The notes beneath the pieces were generated by a model. It did not search any database. It saw only the letters and a list, made by a program, of their open reading frames with translations, and was not told where the DNA came from. Positions 46,401 to 56,343 of a DNA stretch of 64,000 nt are shown here, piece by piece. Source of the stretch: Formosa sp. Hel3_A1_48 (GTDB lineage Bacteria > Bacteroidota > Bacteroidia > Flavobacteriales > Flavobacteriaceae); assembly GCF_001735715.1 (NCBI RefSeq), contig NZ_CP017259.1, forward strand, positions 310,001 through 374,000. The letters run 5' to 3'. Both the position numbers and the translations under genes were made by a program. Within the stretch, counting starts at the first letter, position 1; every line of letters begins with the position of its first letter.

Positions 46401-46438
46401 TTTTTTTAATTTATTTTACGAAAACGTTATAGTTGTTT

Positions 46439-46446
46439 TACTTTTG
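46439..46446 (+). promoter_or_regulatory. Candidate promoter -7 element of the GAPDH gene
   Basis: TACTTTTG followed by C matches TAnnTTTG, 26 bases before the ATG at 46472. The -33 TTG is not at the expected distance. Confidence 0.45.
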
Positions 46447-46471
46447 CAGTAAATTTGAAAAAAATATTTAT

Positions 46472-47926
46472 ATGCATATGCCTACACAAAAGTCCTACGA
46501 AAATGAAGTTTCGCTACAAACCAACTGCAGAAAATCTGCAGTAGAATTCATTAAAATTGTAAATGATCTTTGGTACGACGATGCCATAGAACTGGTTATT
46601 TTTAGAAATCAGCTCATCGATAAAAATGTTAATGAAATTTTGCGATTGCATAACTATGCCAGTGCATTTGTTAATAAACCCATATCTATTTTTGACGCAG
46701 TTGAAGTGGCCAAAGCCATCCAAAACCTACGCCTCCCGCCATCTAAGATTGATATTGGAAAACTGACCTATCAGTTCCATAAAAAAGCACCTGAGCACAA
46801 CGATGTTTTTACATTCATTTCAAAACAATTAAGAGCCCACAAAAACCAAAAAACCATCACTCCAAGAGATGTTATTTTGTACGGCTTTGGCCGCATTGGC
46901 CGGTTGGTTGCAAGAGAATTGATGCTTAAAAATGGTAAAGGGAGTCAATTACGCCTGCGAGCCATTGTTGTTCGTGGACAAATTACCACAGAAGTTTTAG
47001 AGAAACGTGCCACTTTGCTCAGCAACGACTCGGTTCATGGCGAATTTCCAGGTACAGTAAAAGTAGATCCCAAAAGAAAAGCACTCATCATAAACGGAAC
47101 AACAGTTCATGTCATTTCGAGCAACGCACCAGAAGATGTAAACTATACTGATTATGGCATTAACGACGCATTGGTGATTGATAATACGGGGGCATTTCGA
47201 ACAAAAGACGCTCTAGAACGTCACCTCAAGGCTAAAGGCACCGAAAAAGTATTGCTTACAGCTCCAGGGCAAGGTATTCCTAATATCGTTTATGGCGTTA
47301 ATCAAAACGAATACAATCCTAAAAAACACAATGTATTTTCGGCAGCATCATGCACTACAAATGCCATCACTCCTATTTTAGATGTTATGGACAACACACT
47401 GGGTGTTGAGTACGGTCATTTAGAAACAATTCACGCTTACACTAATGATCAAAATTTGGTAGATAATATGCACAAAAAATACCGCCGTGGTCGTGCAGCC
47501 GCACTCAATATGGTAATTACAGAAACTGGTGCTGGTAAAGCTGTGAGTAAAGCATTACCAAATTTGGAAGGAAAACTCACCTCCAATGCCATACGAGTTC
47601 CCGTACCAAATGGAAGTCTAGCCATACTAAATTTGGAATTATCTAAAAAGACAACTTTAAGTAAAATTAATAAACTCATTAAAAAACACGCCTTGGAAGG
47701 AGCATTGGTAGAACAAATTAAATATGAACTTAGTGACGAATTGGTTTCTAGCGATATAGTGGGAAGCAGCGCACCAGCTATATTTGACAGCAAAGCCACA
47801 ATAGTTCGTAAAAATGGAACTAATGCAATTTTATATATTTGGTACGATAACGAATATGGGTATAGCCATCAAGTAGTACGCTTGGCAAAATACATGGCTG
47901 AAGTCCGTCGATTTACATATTATTAG
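46472..47926 (+). CDS. Glyceraldehyde-3-phosphate dehydrogenase, long form with N-terminal extension
   Basis: It interconverts glyceraldehyde-3-phosphate and 1,3-bisphosphoglycerate. The protein has 484 residues, against about 335 for usual GapA. Residues 1-125 form an extra helical domain (for example NDLWYDDAIELVIFRNQL). The GAPDH core begins at DVILYGFGRIGRLVARELM, has the catalytic Cys in SAASCTTNAITP, HAYTNDQNLVDN and GRAAALNMVI, and ends in WYDNEYGYSHQVVRL. A second ATG lies 6 bases on. Long GAPDHs of this kind are known in some marine Proteobacteria and Bacteroidota; the added domain has no assigned role. Confidence 0.92.
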   Translation: MHMPTQKSYENEVSLQTNCRKSAVEFIKIVNDLWYDDAIELVIFRNQLIDKNVNEILRLHNYASAFVNKPISIFDAVEVAKAIQNLRLPPSKIDIGKLTYQFHKKAPEHNDVFTFISKQLRAHKNQKTITPRDVILYGFGRIGRLVARELMLKNGKGSQLRLRAIVVRGQITTEVLEKRATLLSNDSVHGEFPGTVKVDPKRKALIINGTTVHVISSNAPEDVNYTDYGINDALVIDNTGAFRTKDALERHLKAKGTEKVLLTAPGQGIPNIVYGVNQNEYNPKKHNVFSAASCTTNAITPILDVMDNTLGVEYGHLETIHAYTNDQNLVDNMHKKYRRGRAAALNMVITETGAGKAVSKALPNLEGKLTSNAIRVPVPNGSLAILNLELSKKTTLSKINKLIKKHALEGALVEQIKYELSDELVSSDIVGSSAPAIFDSKATIVRKNGTNAILYIWYDNEYGYSHQVVRLAKYMAEVRRFTYY

Positions 47927-47951
47927 TGTCCCGGACTAACTATAATTCACT

Positions 47952-47959
47952 TATATTTG
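47952..47959 (+). promoter_or_regulatory. Candidate trmD promoter -7 element
   Basis: TATATTTG matches TAnnTTTG exactly, 18 bases before the trmD ATG. No -33 TTG is found in the preceding 25 bases. Confidence 0.45.
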
Positions 47960-47977
47960 TGGTTAAATTTATGTGGT

Positions 47978-48655
47978 ATGCGCATCGATATTATTAGTGT
48001 AGTTCCTGATTTACTCAAAAGCCCGTTTGATGCATCAATACTCAAACGAGCCATTGAAGCAAAACTAGTAGAAGTCCACATCCATAATCTTAGAGATTAC
48101 ACAACAGACAATTACAAATCCGTCGATGACTATCAATTTGGTGGAGGTGCAGGGATGGTCATGACCATTGAACCCATTGATAAGTGTATTTCAAAACTAA
48201 AATCTGAGCGTGATTATGACGAAGTCATATACATGACTCCTGACGGTGATGTTTTAAATCAAAGCATAGCTAATCAGTTGTCATTGAAGGGAAACATAAT
48301 CATTTTGTGTGGACATTACAAAGGAGTTGATCAACGCGTTAGAGATCATTTTATAACAAAAGAAATTTCAATTGGTGACTATGTACTTTCTGGTGGTGAA
48401 TTAGGAGCAGCTGTACTATGTGATGCTATCATACGGCTTATTCCTGGGGTGTTGGGGAATGAAACTTCGGCACTTACTGACTCCTTTCAAGACAATCTTC
48501 TTGCACCGCCCATTTACACTCGTCCTCGTTCCTACAAAGGATGGAATGCCCCAGAACTGCTGTTTAGTGGGAATTTTCCTGCCATTGAAAAATGGCGAGA
48601 AGAAAAAGCCCTTGAGCATACAAAAAATAGAAGACCAGACTTACTTAAAGAATAA
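47978..48655 (+). CDS. trmD: tRNA (guanine-N1)-methyltransferase
   Basis: TrmD makes m1G37 in tRNAs to prevent frameshifting. The 225-residue SPOUT protein starts at [13 protein letters not shown] (ATG 47978), and has [29 protein letters not shown] and the trefoil-knot SAM site [22 protein letters not shown]-like [14 protein letters not shown] completes the family pattern. The gene precedes rplS, as in many bacteria, but rplS also has its own strong promoter; rpsP and rimM are not adjacent. Confidence 0.95.
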   Translation: MRIDIISVVPDLLKSPFDASILKRAIEAKLVEVHIHNLRDYTTDNYKSVDDYQFGGGAGMVMTIEPIDKCISKLKSERDYDEVIYMTPDGDVLNQSIANQLSLKGNIIILCGHYKGVDQRVRDHFITKEISIGDYVLSGGELGAAVLCDAIIRLIPGVLGNETSALTDSFQDNLLAPPIYTRPRSYKGWNAPELLFSGNFPAIEKWREEKALEHTKNRRPDLLKE

Positions 48656-48667
48656 AAGCAAATAAAA

Positions 48668-48697
48668 TTGTCATAATTTAATTATTGTTTATATTTG
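48668..48697 (+). promoter_or_regulatory. Bacteroidota-type promoter of rplS
   Basis: TTG at 48668-48670, a 19-base spacer, then TATATTTG at 48690-48697 fit the primary sigma consensus TTG-N19-TAnnTTTG exactly. The predicted start of transcription near 48704 leaves a leader of about 65 bases before the rplS ATG at 48769. Confidence 0.75.
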
Positions 48698-48768
48698 CAT
48701 CCGATTTCGGACTAACCTCTAGCGAAAACCGTGTATGTTGCTTCGAACAAATTCATAAAACAACAACT

Positions 48769-49119
48769 ATGGAATCCTTAATTAAATTCGTACAAGACGA
48801 ATTTGTAACAAAAAAAGACTTCCCAGAATTCTCTGCTGGTGACACCATCACAGTGTACTACGAAATTCGTGAAGGTCAAAAAGTAAGAACTCAGTTTTTC
48901 CGCGGTGTGGTTCTTCAAAAAAGAGGAACAGGTTCTTCCGAAACATTTACCATAAGAAAAATGTCTGGTACAATTGGAGTAGAGCGTATCTTCCCAATCA
49001 ACTTACCAGCTTTGCAAAAAATCGAAGTTAACAAGCGTGGTAAAGTTCGTCGTGCTCGAATTTTTTACTTCAGAGAATTAACTGGTAAAAAAGCAAGAAT
49101 TAAAGAACAAACAAGATAA
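48769..49119 (+). CDS. rplS: 50S ribosomal protein L19
   Basis: L19 sits at the 30S-50S interface. The 116-residue protein begins MESLIKFVQDEF, with FSAGDTITVYYEIREGQKVRTQFF, RGTGSSETFTIRKMSGTIGVERIFP and KRGKVRRARIFYFRELTGKKARIKE. The frame is open 84 bases further upstream, but the ATG at 48769 is the family start. It has its own promoter and a strong terminator. Confidence 0.97.
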   Translation: MESLIKFVQDEFVTKKDFPEFSAGDTITVYYEIREGQKVRTQFFRGVVLQKRGTGSSETFTIRKMSGTIGVERIFPINLPALQKIEVNKRGKVRRARIFYFRELTGKKARIKEQTR

Positions 49120-49137
49120 TCTTTTATTGATATTACT

Positions 49138-49170
49138 TCAAAAAAGTGCTGTTTTCAGCGCTTTTTTTTT
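49138..49170 (+). terminator. Terminator of rplS
   Basis: The stem AAAAGTGCTG/CAGCGCTTTT with a TTTT loop runs into nine T, about 20 bases after the stop codon. Confidence 0.88.
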
Positions 49171-49273
49171 GTTAAAAAATTACTGATTAATCAAAAAAAC
49201 TGCAGCGCTTTGAAGATGTTATAATAATGTTAATTTTCCTCTGTTTTTGAGGTTAGAAAAAAATTGATTTTTA

Positions 49274-49281
49274 TATATTTG
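49274..49281 (+). promoter_or_regulatory. Candidate icd promoter -7 element
   Basis: TATATTTG is an exact TAnnTTTG match, 56 bases before the icd ATG. The nearest upstream TTG (49247-49249) is 24 bases away, a little longer than usual. The rest of the 217-base rplS-icd gap holds only the rplS terminator and AT-rich sequence. Confidence 0.5.
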
Positions 49282-49327
49282 TGGGCTTTTTATAAGCCAA
49301 GCACAAAACAAAAAAAACAAAAAATAA

Positions 49328-51550
<2,223 letters not shown>

Positions 51551-51574
51551 AAAAGCAAACATCAAAGTTATGTT

Positions 51575-51605
51575 AAAAGCACCTAATTCAGGTGCTTTTT
51601 TATTT
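51575..51605 (+). terminator. Terminator of icd
   Basis: AAAAGCACCT-AATTC-AGGTGCTTTTT forms an 8-10 bp stem ending in T, about 25 bases after the icd stop and just upstream of the TonB-dependent receptor gene. Confidence 0.87.
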
Positions 51606-51629
51606 AGTTTTACGTCATAAGTTTTATTT

Positions 51630-53990
51630 ATGACAACCCGTATTTTTCTTTTATTTTTCCTTTGTTTTTCACTTGGATTTTCCCAAAATACATACACTCT
51701 TAGTGGCAGTGTCTATGAAAAGGAAGGACAAGAAACACTAATCGGAGCAAACATCATCATTCCTGCGCTTAACACTGGCACAACAACCAATGAATATGGC
51801 TTTTACTCCATCACATTGGAGGCAGGAACCTACGAAGTACTCATAAGCTATATTGGTTTTGACACCCAAAGAGCTGTCGTAACCTTAAGTCAAAATATCA
51901 GCCAAAACTTTAGTATAGTTGAGTCCACAGATCAATTAGATGAAGTCGTATTGGAAACTAATGTGGAACGTGTAAATATAAAGAGCCCACAGATGAGTGT
52001 AAACGCACTCACTGCAAACAGTATAAAGCAGATTCCCGTAGTATTCGGTGAAGCAGATGTCATCAAAGCGATTACCCTACTGCCTGGAGTTTCAAATGGT
52101 GGAGAAGGATCTGGTGGATTTAATGTACGCGGAGGATCTACTGATCAAAACTTGATTTTACTGGATGAAGCCACTCTATTTAATTCCTCTCATTTGTTTG
52201 GATTTTTCTCTGTTTTCAATCCTGATGCCATTAAAAATATAAAACTATACAAAGGGGGTATCCCTGCTAAATATGGAGGGCGAGTGGCATCAGTTCTTGA
52301 TATTTATCAAAAAGAAGGAAATAAAAATGAATTTCATGGCAATGGAGGTATAGGATTGGTCGCCAGTCGTATTTTGTTGGAAGGGCCTTTGAAAAAGGAA
52401 AGAGGCTCATTCTTGATTGGTGGACGATCTACCTATGCACATCTTTTCCTTCCTCTTTTTGATATTGATAATATTGCCTATTTCTACGACCTAAATACTA
52501 AATTAAGCTACAGACTAGATCCCAATAATAAGATCTATTTATCGGGCTATTTTGGGCGTGATGTATTCAATGTCTCTAACAGCTTTGAAAATACATATGG
52601 CAACACGGTCGTTAACTTCCGTTGGAACCATTTATTTTCAGAACAATTGTTTTCAAACTTATCACTAATTTACTCTGATTATTACTACGGATTAGACCTA
52701 AACTTTGTAGGCTTTGAGTGGAATTCAGGTATTCAAAACATGAACATCAAATACGATTTAAAGCACTACCTTAACGATCGTTATAGTTTAGAATATGGAC
52801 TTCATAGTACCTACTACACGTTCAACCCAGGTGTCATTCAACCCAATGGACCAACATCGGGTATAAATAAAGAAGAATTAACTAAAAAATATGCCTTTGA
52901 AAATGCTGTATATGTGGACATCAAACAGCAGATCAATGATAAACTTTCTTTGAGTTACGGAGCACGGTTGAGTAGTTTTTTACGTTTAGGGCAAGACGAA
53001 CTAAATACCTATGATAATGACATTGCAGTAGCATTTAACCCAAATTTACAGATTTACGAATCCGTAGAGCCCAATGGAAGCATCAAGACCTCAAGCGGCA
53101 GTATTGAAAAATCCTTTTTGAATATAGAACCAAGGATTGCCGCAGCATATTTGCTTGACGATGACAGTTCTGTGAAATTAAGCTACAACCGGATGGCGCA
53201 ATACCTACATTTACTATCGAACACAACTGCACCTAATCCACTCGATGTATGGGCGCCAAGTGGCAAATACATCAAACCACAACTTTTGGATCAGTTAGCC
53301 ATAGGCTATTTCAAGAACTACGCTGATTATAGTTTCGAAATTGAGGCATTTTACAAAAAAACTAAAAACAGGATTGACTATATAGATGGCGCCAATTTGA
53401 TTGCCAATAAAGCCATCGAACAAGTCTTATTGAATGGACGATCCAGAGCTTATGGTCTTGAATTTTTATTACGTAAAAATAAAGGACGTTTTAAAGGCTG
53501 GCTAGCATACACCATATCAAAGGCAGAACAAAAAACAGCAGGCAGGAACGCATCTGAGCCAGGGATCAATAACGGAAAATGGTACCATACCCCTTTTGAC
53601 AAAACCCACGATTTATCACTTACCGGAAGTTATACTATCAATGAAAAATGGAAGTTAAATACTAATTTACTTTTTCAAACTGGGCAACCAACCACCTACC
53701 CTAATGGGCAATATACATATAATGGCTTAGTAATTCCGACATACGAAGCACGCAACTCAAGTCGACTCCCTGCTTACCACAGAATGGATGTTTCGGCGAC
53801 CTACATTCCAAAACCAGATAAAATTAAAGGTTGGAATGGTGAATGGGTTTTTAGTATTTACAACCTATACAACCGTAAAAATGCACAATCACTAAATTTC
53901 AGGCAAAACATAGACACAGGACAAAATGAGGCATTAAAACTTTCTATTTTTGGGGTGGTTGGTGCAGTGACCTATAATTTTAAATTTTAG
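51630..53990 (+). CDS. TonB-dependent receptor with carboxypeptidase-regulatory-like domain
   Basis: This outer-membrane transporter has 786 residues, energised by TonB. A signal peptide (MTTRIFLLFFLCFSLGFSQ) leads to a CarboxypepD_reg-like domain (about 22-105, GSVYEKEGQETLIGANIII) and a plug domain (about 110-230, GFNVRGGSTDQNLILLDEATLFN). The C-terminal barrel ends in an aromatic residue (VTYNFKF). The ligand is unknown. The DUF4249 lipoprotein gene follows 3 bases later, a pairing typical of Bacteroidota uptake loci distinct from SusC/SusD. Confidence 0.93.
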   Translation: MTTRIFLLFFLCFSLGFSQNTYTLSGSVYEKEGQETLIGANIIIPALNTGTTTNEYGFYSITLEAGTYEVLISYIGFDTQRAVVTLSQNISQNFSIVESTDQLDEVVLETNVERVNIKSPQMSVNALTANSIKQIPVVFGEADVIKAITLLPGVSNGGEGSGGFNVRGGSTDQNLILLDEATLFNSSHLFGFFSVFNPDAIKNIKLYKGGIPAKYGGRVASVLDIYQKEGNKNEFHGNGGIGLVASRILLEGPLKKERGSFLIGGRSTYAHLFLPLFDIDNIAYFYDLNTKLSYRLDPNNKIYLSGYFGRDVFNVSNSFENTYGNTVVNFRWNHLFSEQLFSNLSLIYSDYYYGLDLNFVGFEWNSGIQNMNIKYDLKHYLNDRYSLEYGLHSTYYTFNPGVIQPNGPTSGINKEELTKKYAFENAVYVDIKQQINDKLSLSYGARLSSFLRLGQDELNTYDNDIAVAFNPNLQIYESVEPNGSIKTSSGSIEKSFLNIEPRIAAAYLLDDDSSVKLSYNRMAQYLHLLSNTTAPNPLDVWAPSGKYIKPQLLDQLAIGYFKNYADYSFEIEAFYKKTKNRIDYIDGANLIANKAIEQVLLNGRSRAYGLEFLLRKNKGRFKGWLAYTISKAEQKTAGRNASEPGINNGKWYHTPFDKTHDLSLTGSYTINEKWKLNTNLLFQTGQPTTYPNGQYTYNGLVIPTYEARNSSRLPAYHRMDVSATYIPKPDKIKGWNGEWVFSIYNLYNRKNAQSLNFRQNIDTGQNEALKLSIFGVVGAVTYNFKF

Positions 53991-53993
53991 ATT

Positions 53994-54794
53994 ATGAAAC
54001 GATTTATTTTATATACACTTATTGGCTACACATTGTTTGGCTGCGAAGAAGTTGTACAATTAGACTTGGACACTGCCCCTGCCAGGTTGGTCATTGATGC
54101 CCAAATAAAAATATCAGAAAATGAAGAGTCTATACAACGTATCGTACTAAGTTTAACCAATGGATTCTATGAGCAAACACCTATTATGGTGGATGATGCG
54201 CTAGTAGAAATTAAAGAGGTAGATAACGACGTCGTCTACACGTTTAGTCATGATGCTAATGAAGTTGGTAACTATACTTCAGATTTTATACCTGACCCAA
54301 ACACAAACTATAAATTAGTAATTAATTACGACGGAGAGGTTTATGAATCTTCGACAGAGCAACTTGTTCCAGCTGTCCCGATTGATAATCTAACACAAGG
54401 TACAGAAACCTTATTTACAGGAGATGAAATCGAAGTTTTGGTTACAATTACTGATGTTGATAACCGAGACGATTTTTATATTTTTGATTTTGGATTCAAT
54501 AACTTTTTGGCTACCAAAGATGAGTTTTATCAAGGTAATGAATTCACATTCTCATATTTCCTAGATGATTTGGAAGCAGGAGATACTGCTGTAATTTCAA
54601 TTTATGGTGCAGATGAGGCCTACTTTAACTTTATGACAGCTGTGATTGAACAAACAGAAGAGGGTGGTGATCCGTTCAAAACAACACCCAGCACCGTTCG
54701 CGGAAATATATATAACGTTACAAATACGAATCACTACCCTATGGGTTACTTCAGTATTGGAGAAGCTTACACATCTAGTATTCTGTTGGAGTAA
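53994..54794 (+). CDS. DUF4249 family lipoprotein
   Basis: The 266-residue lipoprotein has a lipobox (TLFGC, Cys 17) followed by EEVVQLDLDTAPARLVIDAQI, the family opening, and beta-rich sequence. DUF4249 proteins are encoded with TonB-dependent receptors of the kind upstream and are thought to sit on the receptor's outer face, but the substrate is not known. Family members are often longer, 270-400 residues, so this is a short example. No terminator is evident before murQ. Confidence 0.87.
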   Translation: MKRFILYTLIGYTLFGCEEVVQLDLDTAPARLVIDAQIKISENEESIQRIVLSLTNGFYEQTPIMVDDALVEIKEVDNDVVYTFSHDANEVGNYTSDFIPDPNTNYKLVINYDGEVYESSTEQLVPAVPIDNLTQGTETLFTGDEIEVLVTITDVDNRDDFYIFDFGFNNFLATKDEFYQGNEFTFSYFLDDLEAGDTAVISIYGADEAYFNFMTAVIEQTEEGGDPFKTTPSTVRGNIYNVTNTNHYPMGYFSIGEAYTSSILLE

Positions 54795-54833
54795 AACTTT
54801 GAAAAAGTTCGACTAAAAAGACTATTTTTGATT

Positions 54834-55649
54834 ATGGACTTCACAAAAACTACAGAACAGGATTCACATTACAATAACTTAGAGCAAAAGACTATCCGTG
54901 AACTCCTTGAGACAATAAATAACGAAGACCAATCTGTACCTAAGGCTGTTGCCAAGGTATTACCACAAATCGAAAGACTTGTGAAAAAAGTAACTGAGCA
55001 ACTCCATCAAGGAGGACGTCTGTTTTATATTGGAGCAGGCACTAGTGGACGACTAGGTATTTTGGATGCCTCCGAATGCCCACCAACTTTTGGCGTACGC
55101 CATGATCTTGTAATAGGACTTATTGCTGGTGGTGATTCAGCCATACGGAAAGCCGTTGAATTTGCTGAAGATGACAATCAACAAGGCTGGAAAGACCTTG
55201 AATTCTATAATATTAATTCCATTGATATTGTTGTAGGTATCGCCGCATCAGGTACCACGCCCTATGTGATTGGTGCTCTTAAAAAATGCCAAAAACAACA
55301 TATTCCTACAGCATGTATAAGCTGTAATGTCGGTAGTCCACTCGCAGCAGTTTCCGATTTTCCAATTGAAGTAGTGGTTGGCCCTGAAGTTGTTACAGGC
55401 AGCTCTCGCATGAAAGCCGGTACAGCTCAAAAACTCATTCTAAATATGATTACAACCTCAGCTATGATTCAATTAGGGCGAATTAAAGACAATAAAATGG
55501 TGGATATGCAATTAAGTAACCACAAACTTGTAGATCGAGGTATCAGAATGCTAATAAACGAATTAAATATTTCAAAAGCTGAAGCAAAAAAACTTTTAGA
55601 AACACACCAAAATGTGCGAGCAGCTATAAATGCACATAAATATGGATAA
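54834..55649 (+). CDS. murQ: N-acetylmuramic acid 6-phosphate etherase
   Basis: MurQ cleaves the lactyl ether of MurNAc-6-phosphate, giving GlcNAc-6-phosphate and D-lactate, in peptidoglycan recycling. The SIS-domain protein has 271 residues from the ATG at 54834. It shows FYIGAGTSGRLGILDASECPPTFG, IAASGTTPYVIGALK and GPEVVTGSSRMKAGTAQKLILNMI, all family hallmarks. The partner kinase (anmK or amgK) and a MurNAc transporter are not adjacent. It overlaps the DUF6095 gene by 8 bases. Confidence 0.94.
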   Translation: MDFTKTTEQDSHYNNLEQKTIRELLETINNEDQSVPKAVAKVLPQIERLVKKVTEQLHQGGRLFYIGAGTSGRLGILDASECPPTFGVRHDLVIGLIAGGDSAIRKAVEFAEDDNQQGWKDLEFYNINSIDIVVGIAASGTTPYVIGALKKCQKQHIPTACISCNVGSPLAAVSDFPIEVVVGPEVVTGSSRMKAGTAQKLILNMITTSAMIQLGRIKDNKMVDMQLSNHKLVDRGIRMLINELNISKAEAKKLLETHQNVRAAINAHKYG

Positions 55650-55869
55650 TAAACGCACCAACAGACCATTATTAGTTCGAGGCCTTAAGACCATGGGCGG
55701 CACAGTACTTCTACTCTTTTTGGGTCCATTTTTGTTACACGCAGGATTATCAAATCCTGAAAAACCACTTTATATCCCTTTGGTAATAGCTGGGATTGCT
55801 GTATGCGCATCGGCAATTTATTTAGGTTTCAAAGGGATTAGAACTATTATGGATAGTATTTTTAAATAA
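55642..55869 (+). CDS. DUF6095 family small membrane protein
   Basis: The protein has 75 residues from the ATG at 55642; an upstream ATG at 55630 would add four. Two hydrophobic helices (TVLLLFLGPFLLHAG and YIPLVIAGIAVCASAIYL) are joined by a short polar turn, and a positively charged N-terminus contains the segment RPLLVRGLKTMGGT. I recognise it as DUF6095. It follows murQ with an 8-base overlap in other flavobacteria as I recall. The function is unknown. Confidence 0.8.
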   Translation: MDNKRTNRPLLVRGLKTMGGTVLLLFLGPFLLHAGLSNPEKPLYIPLVIAGIAVCASAIYLGFKGIRTIMDSIFK

Positions 55870-55899
55870 TTCCAACTTTACATAAAGTAATCATAAAAA

Positions 55900-55916
55900 C
55901 CATGTGTTAAGCATGG
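55900..55916. repeat. Small inverted repeat downstream of DUF6095
   Basis: CCATG-TGTTAAG-CATGG has 5-bp arms and no following T-run. It is the only structure I see in this part of the 156-base gap besides the rpoC-operon terminator. Confidence 0.3.
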
Positions 55917-55993
55917 AGAATTTATCTATAACGATATTATCATTATAAATCTAACCTCAAGACACATGATTGGATGACACAACAAAACCGTAT

Positions 55994-56023
55994 AAAAAAT
56001 CCCACAGTATAGTGGGATTTTTT
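55994..56023 (-). terminator. Terminator of the rpoB-rpoC-DUF3467 operon
   Basis: AAAAAATCCCAC-AGTATA-GTGGGATTTTTT is a perfect 12-bp stem with A/T runs on both sides, 3 bases beyond the DUF3467 stop. Its symmetry would also serve the plus strand. Confidence 0.9.
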
Positions 56024-56025
56024 AG

Positions 56026-56340
56026 TTATGCTTGACCGGTTGGCCCAAAATTTAGTGGAACCGGTGGTTGTTCGTAGTCTTTAATCTCACCGTGAGCCTG
56101 CTCAAAACGTTTTACATTGTCGTGTAGAGCTTTAGAGAGACGCTTGGCATGTTGTGGAGTGAGAATAATTCTCGACTTCACTTTGCTTTTAGGAATCCCA
56201 GGCATGATGTTGACAAAATCAACAACAAATTCAGACACAGAATGGTTAATGATTGCTAAATTGGAATAGGTTCCTTCTGCAACCGATGCATCCAATTCTA
56301 TATTTATTTGACCTTTCTGATTTTTCTTTGTCTCGCTCAT
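56026..56340 (-). CDS. DUF3467 family protein
   Basis: The 104-residue soluble protein has INIELDASVAEGTYSNLAIINHSVSEF, then VDFVNIMPGIPKSKVKSRIILTPQHAKRL and LHDNVKRFEQAHGEI, the full DUF3467 pattern. It starts 4 bases after rpoC and shares its terminator, so it is made with the RNA polymerase large subunits. The function is unknown; a link to transcription is suggested only by this position. Confidence 0.88.
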   Translation of the reverse strand: MSETKKNQKGQINIELDASVAEGTYSNLAIINHSVSEFVVDFVNIMPGIPKSKVKSRIILTPQHAKRLSKALHDNVKRFEQAHGEIKDYEQPPVPLNFGPTGQA

Positions 56341-56343
56341 GGC

